DNA from: Bradyrhizobium sp. SZCCT0148
GTDB lineage: Bacteria > Pseudomonadota > Alphaproteobacteria > Rhizobiales > Xanthobacteraceae
Reading direction: 5' to 3'
Assembly (NCBI RefSeq): GCF_018129985.1
Contig: NZ_JAFCKT010000001.1
Span: 434,001-498,000, forward strand
Length of the DNA: 64,000 nucleotides
Shown here: piece after piece, positions 1 to 9,140 of the stretch
How the letters are laid out: every line of letters starts with the position of its first letter
How positions within the stretch are numbered: position 1 is the stretch's first letter
Program-made: the position numbers and the translations under genes
The notes under the pieces: model-generated
The model's database searches: none
The model's input: only the letters and a program-made list of their open reading frames with translations
What the model was told of the DNA's origin: nothing

Positions 1-2
1 AG

Positions 3-347
3 ACCGCGTCCGTCGAGAAGGGCGCTGCCGCCGCCAAGAAGTGTGGCGCCTGCCACACCTTCGAGAAGGGTGGCCCGAACCGCGTCGGTCCGAACCTCTA
101 TGGCGTCGTGGGTGAGCCGAAGGGCCAGGGCCGCGGCGGCTTCAACTTCTCAGCCGCGATGAAGGGCAAAGGCGGCGAATGGACTTTCGACGACCTCAAC
201 AAGTTCATCGCCAATCCGAAGGGCTTCGTCCCGGGCACCGCGATGGGCTTCGCCGGTATTGCCAAGGATTCCGAGCGCGCCGACGTCATTGCCTATCTGA
301 ACAGCCTCTCCGAAAGCCCGAAGCCGCTGCCCACCGCGTCGAAGTAA
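3..347 (+). CDS. class I cytochrome c, 3' part (CycM-like)
   Basis: This is the C-terminal 114 residues of a monohaem cytochrome c; the start lies outside the window. The haem-binding motif CGACH is encoded at 42-56. The downstream sequence has the usual class I layout, with a GPNL(Y/W)GVVG stretch, a PGTAMGF segment carrying the likely distal Met ligand, and a C-terminal helix ending in DVIAYLNSL. The family moves electrons in the periplasm or at the outer face of the inner membrane. Similarity to the membrane-anchored CycM of Bradyrhizobium is from memory, and the anchor would lie upstream of the window. Confidence 0.85.
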   Translation, partial: TASVEKGAAAAKKCGACHTFEKGGPNRVGPNLYGVVGEPKGQGRGGFNFSAAMKGKGGEWTFDDLNKFIANPKGFVPGTAMGFAGIAKDSERADVIAYLNSLSESPKPLPTASK

Positions 348-373
348 GGCATAAGGACTGATCTTGGACCATG

Positions 374-404
374 CGGCCAGGCTGAAAAGCTTGGCCGTTT
401 GCTT
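374..404 (+). terminator. probable Rho-independent terminator after cytochrome c
   Basis: A 10-bp stem (374-383 with 388-397, one G-T pair) closes a GAAA tetraloop and is followed by a short T-rich run. It lies 27 bases after the cytochrome stop codon. The stem is strong but the T-run is weak. Confidence 0.5.
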
Positions 405-523
405 ATCTGGGCCTCCCAGTGAGTTTACCGGGGCGTTTGGCCGCATCCGACAGGCCGCCCGGCCTTTCAAGATGAGGAAAAAGCAACATATTCGGTCGAA
501 ACCTCGCCTATATTGGGACCTTA

Positions 524-539
524 AAGGAGTAACCTCCTT
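524..539 (+). promoter_or_regulatory. Shine-Dalgarno-containing hairpin in yej leader
   Basis: AAGGAG (524-529) and CTCCTT (534-539) form a perfect 6-bp inverted repeat with a 4-base loop in the leader of the first binding-protein gene. The AAGGAG is 28 bases from the TTG used as start, too far for a normal ribosome site. It may be a translational control hairpin, or it may be chance. Confidence 0.25.
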
Positions 540-557
540 CAAGACAGGACTATTGAT

Positions 558-2459
558 TTGGCCATTACCCGACGCGATCTCCTGCTCACCGGCACTGCTG
601 CCGCAGCGCTGCCCGCCCTCGGTTCCGTTGCGGGGCTCCCCGTCTTCGGTGCGGCCCATGCGCAGTCTTCCAACGAGCTTCCCTGGCGCCACGGGTTGTC
701 GTTGTTCGGAAAGGTCAAGTACCCCGCCGACTTCAAGCGCTTCGACTACGTCAATCCGGAAGCGCCCAAGGGCGGCGTCGCGCGCCAGATCGCGGTCGGC
801 ACCTTCGACAATTTCAACATCGTCGTATCGGGTGTGAAGGGGCAGGTCGCCGGCGCCGTCGCCTTCATCTACGAGTCGCTCATGACGCCCTCGCTGGACG
901 AGGTTTCGACCGAATACGGTGCACTCGCCGAGGCCGTCAGCCATCCCGACGACTTTTCCTCGGTCACCTATCGTTTACGGCCCCAGGCCAAATGGCATGA
1001 CGGCAAGCCGGTTACCGTCGACGACGTGATCTTCTCGCTCGATTCCTTCAAGACCCACCATCCGATGTATTCGGCCTATTACAGCCATGTGGTGAAGGCC
1101 GAGAAGGTTGGTGAGCGCGAGGTGAAGTTCGTGTTTGACGCGCCGGGCAATCGCGAACTGCCGCAGATCGTCGGGCAGCTCATCGTCCTGCCGAAGCACT
1201 GGTGGGAGGGGACCGACGCGCAGGGGCGCAAGCGCGATGTGTCCGCCACCACGCTCGAGATGCCGCTCGGCTCCGGTCCCTACAAGGTCAAGGATTTCGT
1301 CGCCGGACGGTCGATCGCGCTGGAGCGCGTCAAGGATTATTGGGGCCGTGACCTCGCTGCCAATGTCGGCCGCAACAATTTCGACGAGCTGCGCTACGAA
1401 TATTTCCGCGACGCCACCGTCGCGATCGAGGCTTTCAAGGCCGACCAGGTCGATTGGCGTACCGAGAACAGCGCAAAAAGTTGGGCGACAGCCTACGACT
1501 TCCCGGCGGTCGCCGAAAAGCGCGTCATCCTCGAGGAATTCGCCAATCGCAGCTCGGGCGTGATGCAGGCGTTCGTGCCGAACCTGCGCCGCGCCAAGTT
1601 CAGCGACCCCCGCGTGCGGCGGGCGCTCAACTACGCGTTCGACTTCGAGGAGATGAACAAGCAGATCTTCTTTGGCCAGTACAAGCGCATCGGCAGCTAT
1701 TTCGACGGCATCGAGGAACTCATGGCGACCGGCTTGCCGCAGGGCAAGGAGCTCGAGATCCTCGAGACCGTGCGCGCCCAGGTGCCGCCGGAAGTCTTCA
1801 CCACGGCCTACAGCAATCCCGTCGGCGGCAGTCCGGAAGCGGTGCGTGATAATCTGCGCGAAGCGCTACGCCTGTTCAAGGAGGCCGGCTACGAGGTGCG
1901 CGATCGCAAGCTGACCGACATCAAGACCGGCGCCCAGTTCACCCTCGAACTGCTGAATTCGGATCCCAGCTTCGAACGGATCACGCTGTTCTACAAGCCG
2001 TCGCTGGAGCGGCTCGGCATCGCGGTGAGCGTGCGGACGGTCGATCCGACCCAATACGAGAACAGGACGCGCGAGTGGGATTTCGACATCGTCACCAACT
2101 CCTGGGGCGAGTCGCAGTCGCCGGGCAACGAGCAGCGTGAGTTCTGGTCGTCAAAGACGGCCGACATCGCCGGTTCGCGCAACATTGGCGGCATCAAAAA
2201 TCCCGCGATCGACAAGCTGATCGAACGGGTGATCTACGCCACCGATCGCGACGATCTCGTCGCCGCAACCAAGGCGCTCGACCGCGTGCTGCTGTGGAAT
2301 CACTACGTCGTGCCGCAATGGACCTATACGAAGGTGCGCACCGCGCGCTGGGATCGTTTCGGCCGGCCAGCGGAATTGCCGAAATACGGTCAGTCCGGCT
2401 TCCCGTTCATCTGGTGGTACGACGCAGACAAGGCGGCACGGATCGCAAAGAAGTCGTGA
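558..2459 (+). CDS. yejA: extracellular solute-binding protein, family 5 (YejA-like), first copy
   Basis: This is a 633-residue periplasmic binding protein of the oligopeptide/microcin C type (SBP_bac_5). The TTG start opens directly into a twin-arginine signal peptide (TRRDLLLTG at residues 4-12, cleavage near AHA-QS). In-frame stops upstream leave no earlier start. Sequence after the signal contains the LPWRHGLSLFGKVKYP region and a repeated FDYVNPEAPKGG segment typical of YejA. It is the first gene of a five-gene transporter operon. The next gene is a paralogue starting 14 bases after this stop. Likely substrates are peptides; specificity cannot be read from sequence. Confidence 0.9.
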   Translation: MAITRRDLLLTGTAAAALPALGSVAGLPVFGAAHAQSSNELPWRHGLSLFGKVKYPADFKRFDYVNPEAPKGGVARQIAVGTFDNFNIVVSGVKGQVAGAVAFIYESLMTPSLDEVSTEYGALAEAVSHPDDFSSVTYRLRPQAKWHDGKPVTVDDVIFSLDSFKTHHPMYSAYYSHVVKAEKVGEREVKFVFDAPGNRELPQIVGQLIVLPKHWWEGTDAQGRKRDVSATTLEMPLGSGPYKVKDFVAGRSIALERVKDYWGRDLAANVGRNNFDELRYEYFRDATVAIEAFKADQVDWRTENSAKSWATAYDFPAVAEKRVILEEFANRSSGVMQAFVPNLRRAKFSDPRVRRALNYAFDFEEMNKQIFFGQYKRIGSYFDGIEELMATGLPQGKELEILETVRAQVPPEVFTTAYSNPVGGSPEAVRDNLREALRLFKEAGYEVRDRKLTDIKTGAQFTLELLNSDPSFERITLFYKPSLERLGIAVSVRTVDPTQYENRTREWDFDIVTNSWGESQSPGNEQREFWSSKTADIAGSRNIGGIKNPAIDKLIERVIYATDRDDLVAATKALDRVLLWNHYVVPQWTYTKVRTARWDRFGRPAELPKYGQSGFPFIWWYDADKAARIAKKS

Positions 2460-2473
2460 AGGACGCCCCCCGC

Positions 2474-4360
2474 ATGACGCAGATGTCACGCCGCCACGTG
2501 CTGGCTTTGGGTGTCGGCGGCGCCGTCGGTGCGTCGCTGAATGGGCCGCTGTTGCGTGGCGCGCATGCGTCCGAAGGCGGAGGTGAGGCGCACGGCATCT
2601 CGGCGTTCGGCGATCTCAAATATCCCGCCGACTTCCGCCATTTCGACTACGTCAACCCCGATGCGCCGAAGGGCGGCACGTTCTCGCTCATTCCCTCGGT
2701 GCGCGCCTACAACCAGTCCTACCAGACCTTCAACTCGCTCAACGCCTTCATCCTGAAGGGCGACGGCGCGCAAGGCATGGACATGACCTTCGCGCCGCTG
2801 ATGGTGCGCGCGAGCGACGAGCCTGATGCGATGTACGGGCTCGCGGCCAAATCCGTTCAGATATCGCCGGATAGACTGGTCTATCGCTTCACAATGCGGC
2901 CCGAGGCGAAGTTCCACGACGGCACGAAGCTCACCGCACATGATGCGGCGTTCTCGCTGATGGCTCTGAAGACCAAGGGCCATCCCCTGATCCTCGTGCA
3001 GCTGCGCGACATGGTCGGAGCGGAAGCGGTCGACGATGCAACACTCGTCGTCACCTTTGCCAAGGGGCGCGCGCGCGACGTGCCGCTCTATGCCGCCGGA
3101 CTTCCGATCTTCTCGAAGGCCTATTACGCGTCTCGCCCATTCGATGAATCGTCCCTGGATATTCCGTTGGGTTCGGGTCCGTACAAGGTCGGCAAGTTCG
3201 AGGTCAATCGCTACATCGAGTACGAACGGGTGAAGGACTGGTGGGCCGCCGATCTGCCGCCCTGCCGCGGCATCTATAATTTCGACGTCGTGCGCTATGA
3301 ATTCTATCGCGATCGCGACGTCGCTTTCGAGGGGTTCACCGGCAAGAACTATCTCTACCGCGAAGAGTTCACATCACGCATCTGGGCAACGCGCTATGAT
3401 TTCGCCGCCGTCAAGGAGGGGCGCGTCAAGATGGAAGTCGTGCCCGACGAGACGCCGTCAGGCGCGCAGGGCTGGTTCATCAACACGCGGCGCGACAAGT
3501 TCAGGGACCCGCGGGTGCGCGAGGCCTTGATCAATGCGTTCGACTTCGAATGGACCAACAAGACCATCATGTACGGCGCCTATGCCCGCACGGTGTCGCC
3601 GTTCCAGAACTCCGATCTCATGGCGAGCAACGGGCCTCCGTCGCCGGAAGAGCTGAAGCTGCTCGAGCCGTTCCGGGGCCAAGTCCCCGACGAGGTGTTC
3701 GCAGCACCTTTCTCCCCGCCGGTCACGGACGGCTCCGGACAGGATCGCAGCCTGCTGCGCAAGGCGCAGCAATTGCTGACCGACGCAGGCGTGCCGATCA
3801 AGGACGGCAAGCGCGTTCTGCCGAACGGCGAGGTCTTCCGCATCGAATTCCTGCTGGACGAGCCCTCGTTCCAGCCGCACCACGCGCCCTATATCAAGAA
3901 TTTGGGGACGCTGGGCATTGAGGCCAACATCCGGCTCGTCGATGCCGTGCAGTACAAGGCGCGCCAAGAAGATTTCGACTTCGACATGACGATCCAGCGT
4001 TTCAGCATGTCGGCGACGCCGGGCGACGCCATGCGCGCGTTCTTCTCGTCGCAGGTCGCGGCAACCACGGGGTCGTACAATCTCGCGGGTATCGCCAGCC
4101 CGGCCATCGATGCCATGATCGAGAAGATCATGGCCGCCGACAGCCGCGAAGAGCTCACCTTCGCCTGCCGCGCGTTCGATCGCCTGTTCCGCGCCGGCCG
4201 TTACTGGGTGCCGCAATGGTATAACAAGACGCACCGGCTGGCCTATTGGGATCAGTTCGGCCATCCGCAGAAGTTGCCGCGTTATGCCAACGGCGTCGGC
4301 GCGCCGGACATCTGGTGGCATGAACCCGCCAAGGCCGCCAAGCTCGAGCAGGCGAAATAA
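2474..4360 (+). CDS. extracellular solute-binding protein, family 5 (YejA-like), second copy
   Basis: This 628-residue paralogue of the preceding protein has the same FDYVNPDAPKGG and LGSGPYKVGKFE segments and an SRRHVLALG twin-arginine motif near residue 5. I chose the ATG at 2474, which places the Tat motif at the N-terminus. A GTG at 2456 overlapping the previous stop would add six residues. The stop lies two bases before the permease ATG. Two binding proteins feeding one permease pair suggests widened substrate range, which is inference. Confidence 0.9.
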   Translation: MTQMSRRHVLALGVGGAVGASLNGPLLRGAHASEGGGEAHGISAFGDLKYPADFRHFDYVNPDAPKGGTFSLIPSVRAYNQSYQTFNSLNAFILKGDGAQGMDMTFAPLMVRASDEPDAMYGLAAKSVQISPDRLVYRFTMRPEAKFHDGTKLTAHDAAFSLMALKTKGHPLILVQLRDMVGAEAVDDATLVVTFAKGRARDVPLYAAGLPIFSKAYYASRPFDESSLDIPLGSGPYKVGKFEVNRYIEYERVKDWWAADLPPCRGIYNFDVVRYEFYRDRDVAFEGFTGKNYLYREEFTSRIWATRYDFAAVKEGRVKMEVVPDETPSGAQGWFINTRRDKFRDPRVREALINAFDFEWTNKTIMYGAYARTVSPFQNSDLMASNGPPSPEELKLLEPFRGQVPDEVFAAPFSPPVTDGSGQDRSLLRKAQQLLTDAGVPIKDGKRVLPNGEVFRIEFLLDEPSFQPHHAPYIKNLGTLGIEANIRLVDAVQYKARQEDFDFDMTIQRFSMSATPGDAMRAFFSSQVAATTGSYNLAGIASPAIDAMIEKIMAADSREELTFACRAFDRLFRAGRYWVPQWYNKTHRLAYWDQFGHPQKLPRYANGVGAPDIWWHEPAKAAKLEQAK

Positions 4361-4362
4361 TC

Positions 4363-5472
4363 ATGAGCGCCTATATCGCCCGCCGCATCCTGCTGATGAT
4401 TCCGACGCTGCTCGGAATTCTCTTCGTCTCCTTCGTCGTCGTGCAGTTCGCGCCGGGCGGCCCGGTCGAGCGCGTGATCGCGCAGCTCTCGGGGGCCGAC
4501 ACCGGCGGCACCTCGCGCATTTCCGGCGGCAGCGATTTTGCGCAGCGTGCGCCGGGGCAGGTAGGAGCCGGCGGCGACGCCATCAACTCGAAATATCGCG
4601 GCGCGCAGGGCCTTGATCCCGACTTCATCAAGAAGCTGGAAAAGCAGTTCGGTTTCGACAAGCCGGCACCCGAGCGCTTTGCGCTGATGGTCTGGAATTT
4701 TGCCAGGTTCGATTTCGGCAAGAGCTATTTCCGCGACGTCAGCGTGCTTCAGCTCATCAAGGAAAAGCTGCCGGTCTCGATCTCGCTCGGCCTGTGGCTG
4801 ACGCTCCTGACCTATCTCATTTCGATTCCGCTCGGCATCCGCAAGGCGGTGAAGGACGGCACACGTTTCGACACCTGGACGTCGACCGTGCTCGTGCTCG
4901 GCTATGCGATTCCCGGCTTCCTGTTCGCAATTCTCCTCATCATCCTGTTTGCCGGCGGCTCCTTCTTCAACTGGTTCCCGTTGCGCGGACTGACCTCAGA
5001 CGGCTGGTCGCAGTTCCCCTGGTACTGGAAGATCATCGATTACTTCTGGCATCTGACGCTGCCGTTGATCGCCATGGGGCTCGGTGCGTTCACCACGATG
5101 ACGTTCCTGACCAAGAACTCGTTCCTGGACGAAATCCGCAAGCAGTACGTGATGACCGCGCGCGCGAAGGGCTGCAGCGAGAACCGGGTGCTTTATGGGC
5201 ACGTGTTCCGGAACGCGATGCTGATCGTGATCGCAGGTTTTCCCAGCACCTTCATTCACGCCTTCTTCTCGGGCTCGCTCCTGATCGAGACCATCTTCTC
5301 GCTGGATGGGCTCGGGCTGCTCAGCTTCGAGAGCGTGCTCAACCGCGACTATCCCGTGGTGTTCGGCACCCTCTACATCTTTTCGCTGGTCGGCCTCGTG
5401 ATCAATCTGGTCTCCGACCTGACCTATATGTGGATCGATCCCCGGATCGATTTCGAGGCGCGGGAGGTCTGA
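4363..5472 (+). CDS. yejB: microcin C/peptide ABC transporter permease YejB
   Basis: This 369-residue inner-membrane permease begins with MSAYIARRILLMIPTLLGI, the usual first helix of DppB/YejB proteins. It has further hydrophobic segments and an EAA-like loop near residues 265-280 (MTARAKGCSENRVLYGHVFRNA). The long insert between helix 1 and helix 2 (residues 35-105) is characteristic of YejB. The last base of its TGA is the first base of the yejE ATG (TGATG), which suggests translational coupling. Confidence 0.93.
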   Translation: MSAYIARRILLMIPTLLGILFVSFVVVQFAPGGPVERVIAQLSGADTGGTSRISGGSDFAQRAPGQVGAGGDAINSKYRGAQGLDPDFIKKLEKQFGFDKPAPERFALMVWNFARFDFGKSYFRDVSVLQLIKEKLPVSISLGLWLTLLTYLISIPLGIRKAVKDGTRFDTWTSTVLVLGYAIPGFLFAILLIILFAGGSFFNWFPLRGLTSDGWSQFPWYWKIIDYFWHLTLPLIAMGLGAFTTMTFLTKNSFLDEIRKQYVMTARAKGCSENRVLYGHVFRNAMLIVIAGFPSTFIHAFFSGSLLIETIFSLDGLGLLSFESVLNRDYPVVFGTLYIFSLVGLVINLVSDLTYMWIDPRIDFEAREV

Positions 5473-6650
5473 TGACGATTACCGCGCCGACGCCGGTCGA
5501 GACCACGACACAGTCCCCGCTGGGTGAGGTCGTTCCGATCACGCGCAAGCCCTTCGCGCCTTCGCCGCTCAACAGGCGGCGCTGGCAGAACTTCAAGGCG
5601 AACCGCCGCGGCTATTGGTCGTTCTGGCTGTTCATCGCCCTGTTCGTGCTGTCGCTGTTCGCCGAGCTGATCGCCAATGATCGGCCCTTCCTGATCAAGT
5701 TCGACGGCCGTCTCTATTGGCCCGCCTTCGTGACCTACTCGGAAACCACCTTCGGCGGTGATTTCGAAACCGCGGCGGACTACCGCGACCCCTATCTGCA
5801 GAAGCTGATCAAGGACAAGAACGGCAGCATCCTCTGGCCGCTGATCCGCTACTCCTACGACACCCACAATCTCGACCTGCCGACGCCGGCGCCGTCGCCG
5901 CCGACCTGGATGCTCACGGAAGCGCAATGCAAGCCGGTGGTGGAGAAGAAGGGGCTGAAGAGCTGCCGCGACCTCGAATACAACTGGCTGGGTACGGACG
6001 ATCAGGGGCGCGACGTGGTCGCGCGGCTGATCTACGGCTTCCGCATCTCGGTGCTGTTCGGCCTTTGCCTCACGATCGTCTCGTCCGTCATCGGCATCGC
6101 AGCGGGGGCGGTGCAGGGCTATTTCGGCGGCCGGGTCGATCTCATCTTCCAGCGCTTCATCGAGATCTGGACGGCAATTCCCTCGCTTTACCTTCTCCTG
6201 ATCCTGTCCTCGGTGCTTGTGCCCGGCTTCTTCGTGCTGCTCGGCATTCTCCTGCTGTTCTCATGGGTCTCGCTGGTTGGTCTCGTGCGGGCAGAGTTCC
6301 TGCGCGGACGCAACTTCGAATACATCCAGGCGGCGCGGGCGCTCGGCGTCTCCAATCCCGTCATCATGTTCCGCCACCTGCTGCCGAATGCGATGGTCGC
6401 GACCATGACGTTCCTGCCCTTCATCGTGTCGAGTTCGGTGATGACGCTGACGGCGCTGGATTTCCTGGGCTTCGGCCTGCCGCCGGGATCGCCTTCGCTG
6501 GGCGAATTGCTGTCCCAGGCCAAATCCAACGTGCAGGCCCCCTGGCTCGGCTTCTCCGGCTTCTTCTCGGTCGCGATCATGCTGTCGCTCTTGATCTTCA
6601 TCGGCGAAGCGGTTCGCGACGCCTTCGATCCGCGCAGGACGTTCAGGTAA
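5472..6650 (+). CDS. yejE: microcin C/peptide ABC transporter permease YejE
   Basis: This 392-residue permease has an N-terminal cytoplasmic stretch containing NRRRWQNFKANRRGYWSFW, the conserved entry to helix 1 in DppC/YejE proteins. It also has a large periplasmic loop (YNWLGTDDQGRDVVARLIYG) and an EAA loop (AARALGVSNPVIMFRHLLPNA). The start ATG overlaps the yejB stop. It pairs with YejB to form the membrane channel of the transporter. Confidence 0.93.
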   Translation: MTITAPTPVETTTQSPLGEVVPITRKPFAPSPLNRRRWQNFKANRRGYWSFWLFIALFVLSLFAELIANDRPFLIKFDGRLYWPAFVTYSETTFGGDFETAADYRDPYLQKLIKDKNGSILWPLIRYSYDTHNLDLPTPAPSPPTWMLTEAQCKPVVEKKGLKSCRDLEYNWLGTDDQGRDVVARLIYGFRISVLFGLCLTIVSSVIGIAAGAVQGYFGGRVDLIFQRFIEIWTAIPSLYLLLILSSVLVPGFFVLLGILLLFSWVSLVGLVRAEFLRGRNFEYIQAARALGVSNPVIMFRHLLPNAMVATMTFLPFIVSSSVMTLTALDFLGFGLPPGSPSLGELLSQAKSNVQAPWLGFSGFFSVAIMLSLLIFIGEAVRDAFDPRRTFR

Positions 6651-6654
6651 ACCA

Positions 6655-8292
6655 ATGGACGCGATCAATCAGCCCCTGCTCGCCGTTCGCGATCTTTCGG
6701 TGGCCTTCCACCAGGGCGGCGCTACCACGCTTGCGGTCGACACGGTCTCATTCCAGATCAAGCGCGGCGAGTGCCTGGCGCTGGTCGGTGAATCCGGCTC
6801 CGGCAAGTCCGTCAGCGCGCTCTCGATCCTGAAGCTGCTGCCCTATCCGAACGCTTCGCACCCCTCGGGCAGCATCCGCTTCAAGGGGCAGGAACTGATC
6901 GACCGCTCCGAGCAAGAGATGCGGGAGATTCGCGGCAGCGATATCTCCATCATCTTCCAGGAGCCGATGACCTCGCTCAATCCGTTGCACACAATCGAGG
7001 CGCAGATCGGCGAGATCATCCAACTGCATGCTCCAACCAGTAATGCCGAGGCGCGCAAGCGAACGCTGGAATTGCTGACGCAGGTCGGCATTCCCGAGCC
7101 CGAGACGCGGCTGAAGAGCTATCCGCACCAGCTCTCCGGCGGGCAGCGCCAGCGCGTGATGATTGCGATGGCGCTTGCCAACGAGCCGGACCTGTTGATC
7201 GCGGACGAGCCGACCACGGCGCTCGACGTCACGGTGCAGGCGCAGATCCTGGCGCTGCTCGCCGAGATCCGCTCGCGGCTCGGCATGAGCCTCCTCTTCA
7301 TCACTCACGACCTCGGCATCGTGCGACGCATCGCCGACACCGTCTGCGTCATGAAGGGCGGCGTGGTCGTCGAGCAGGGGCCGGTCGAGCAGGTCTTCAA
7401 GGGACCGAAGCATCCTTATACGCGCGACCTGCTCGCGGCAGAGCCGAAGCCCGATCCGGCGCCGCCGCAGCCGCACGCGCCGGTGGTGATGTCGGCGGAC
7501 GACCTGAAGGTCTGGTTTCCGATCAAGCGTGGCCTGATGCGCAAGACGGTCGGCCACATCAAGGCGGTCGACGGCGTCAGTGTCGCGGTGCGCAAGGGCG
7601 AGACGCTCGGCGTGGTCGGCGAATCCGGCTCGGGCAAGACCACGCTGGGCCTCGCCCTGCTGCGGCTGATCTCCTCGAACGGGCGCATCGTGTTCCTTGG
7701 GAAAGACATTCAGGGGCTGCGTTTCAAGGAGATGCGGCCGTTCCGGCGCGACATGCAGATCGTGTTTCAGGATCCGTTCGGCTCGCTCTCACCGCGCATG
7801 TCGGTCGCCGACATCATCGCCGAAGGTCTTTCTGTGCATCAGCCGAAGCTGACGCGGGAAGAACGCGAGGAGCGCGTCGTCAAGGCGCTGGAGGACGTCG
7901 GGCTGAAGCCGGATACCCGCTACCGCTATCCCCACGAATTCTCCGGCGGCCAGCGCCAGCGCATCAGCATCGCGCGGGCGGTGGTGCTGGAGCCGGATTT
8001 CGTCGTGCTGGACGAGCCGACCAGCGCGCTCGACATGCTGTTCCAGGCGCAGATGGTCGATCTGTTGCGCGAGCTTCAGCGCAAGCGCGAGCTCACCTAC
8101 ATGTTCATCTCCCACGATCTGCGTGTCGTCGCCTCGCTTGCAAGCCACCTGATCGTGATGCGCGGCGGCAAGGTCGTCGAAGAGGGACAGGCCGCCGAGC
8201 TATTTAAAAATCCGAAGACCGATTACACCCGCGCGCTGTTCGCGGCCGCGTTCCGGCTTGAGACGGCCGGGAACGGGGCGGTGGGCACGTAA
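6655..8292 (+). CDS. yejF: ABC transporter ATPase YejF, two nucleotide-binding domains
   Basis: This 545-residue protein contains two complete oligopeptide-type ATPase domains. Walker A GESGSGKS lies at 45-52 and GESGSGKT at 322-329, with LSGGQRQR and FSGGQRQR signatures near 160 and 428. Each is followed by a DEPT Walker B. Fusion of the DppD-like and DppF-like halves in one chain is the normal YejF architecture. It closes the operon that begins at 558. Confidence 0.95.
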   Translation: MDAINQPLLAVRDLSVAFHQGGATTLAVDTVSFQIKRGECLALVGESGSGKSVSALSILKLLPYPNASHPSGSIRFKGQELIDRSEQEMREIRGSDISIIFQEPMTSLNPLHTIEAQIGEIIQLHAPTSNAEARKRTLELLTQVGIPEPETRLKSYPHQLSGGQRQRVMIAMALANEPDLLIADEPTTALDVTVQAQILALLAEIRSRLGMSLLFITHDLGIVRRIADTVCVMKGGVVVEQGPVEQVFKGPKHPYTRDLLAAEPKPDPAPPQPHAPVVMSADDLKVWFPIKRGLMRKTVGHIKAVDGVSVAVRKGETLGVVGESGSGKTTLGLALLRLISSNGRIVFLGKDIQGLRFKEMRPFRRDMQIVFQDPFGSLSPRMSVADIIAEGLSVHQPKLTREEREERVVKALEDVGLKPDTRYRYPHEFSGGQRQRISIARAVVLEPDFVVLDEPTSALDMLFQAQMVDLLRELQRKRELTYMFISHDLRVVASLASHLIVMRGGKVVEEGQAAELFKNPKTDYTRALFAAAFRLETAGNGAVGT

Positions 8293-8297
8293 AGCCG

Positions 8298-9140
8298 TCA
8301 TAACCGCTTGATCGCGACCACTTCGCTGCCGGCCTGCCTGATACGCGCGATCGCGGGCTCGATCGGTTCGATCGCGGTCGCCATGTGATGCGCGTTGGCG
8401 TGAACCATGGTGGTCCGATCGCGGACGATGGCGACGTGGCCCTTCCAGAAGATCAGATCGCCGCGCTGCAAGCTGCCTCGTTCGTGCGGCTCCAGCGCGC
8501 GTCCGAGGCCGGCGAGCTGCATGTCGCTGTCGCGCGGGCAGCCGATCCCCGCTGCCGTCAGCGAGACCTGGACGAGGCCGGAGCAATCGATGCCAAAGCT
8601 GCTCTTGCCGCCCCAGAGATACGGCGTTCCGACGAAGCGCTCGGCGACTGCGACGAAGTCCGGCTCGCGATGATCGAGCGGGGCGAGATGCGCCTTCGGC
8701 AGATATTGTCCGTCGCGCGTCACGGCGAAGCTGCCGTCCTCGCGTGTCACGGCAAGCCTGGATCCCATCACGAGCGTCTGGGCCGGCGGCAGCTTGATCG
8801 AGGGGCCGGGGAAGGCAAATGTCCGGAGCGCGCTGACCACATGGGTCGGCGCTGCCGAGGGCTTCATGAGCGCTGCATCCGGCAACCAGCCGACATAACC
8901 GTCGCCATTGAGCTGGCCCCACGCCCAGCCCTCGCCGTTGCGATCGTAGGCTATGACGCGTTCGCCGCGCAGCGCTTCCGTCATCAGCATGGCGTTCGAG
9001 GACGGCTGCTCGCGCACAGGCGCGACCGGGTCAACCACCTCGAACTCCTCGCCGGCGACGAAGCGATCCGCCTCGACCTTGCCTTCGAGATATTTCGCGG
9101 CGATGTCGCCCCGCGCCGGAGTTATTCGCGGATCATCCAT
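8298..9140 (-). CDS. NlpC/P60 cysteine peptidase with SH3-like N-terminus
   Basis: This is a 280-residue protein. Residues 35-95 look like a bacterial SH3 domain (VREQPSS...GWAWGQLNGDGYVGWLP). The C-terminal NlpC/P60 domain carries DCSGLVQ with the catalytic Cys186 and GHVAIV with His235. The family cleaves peptide bonds in cell-wall peptides such as D-gamma-glutamyl-diaminopimelate. No signal peptide is visible, so a cytoplasmic muropeptide-recycling role is more likely than a wall hydrolase. Its ATG overlaps the stop of the upstream aminopeptidase gene by eight bases. Confidence 0.9.
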   Translation of the reverse strand: MDDPRITPARGDIAAKYLEGKVEADRFVAGEEFEVVDPVAPVREQPSSNAMLMTEALRGERVIAYDRNGEGWAWGQLNGDGYVGWLPDAALMKPSAAPTHVVSALRTFAFPGPSIKLPPAQTLVMGSRLAVTREDGSFAVTRDGQYLPKAHLAPLDHREPDFVAVAERFVGTPYLWGGKSSFGIDCSGLVQVSLTAAGIGCPRDSDMQLAGLGRALEPHERGSLQRGDLIFWKGHVAIVRDRTTMVHANAHHMATAIEPIEPAIARIRQAGSEVVAIKRL

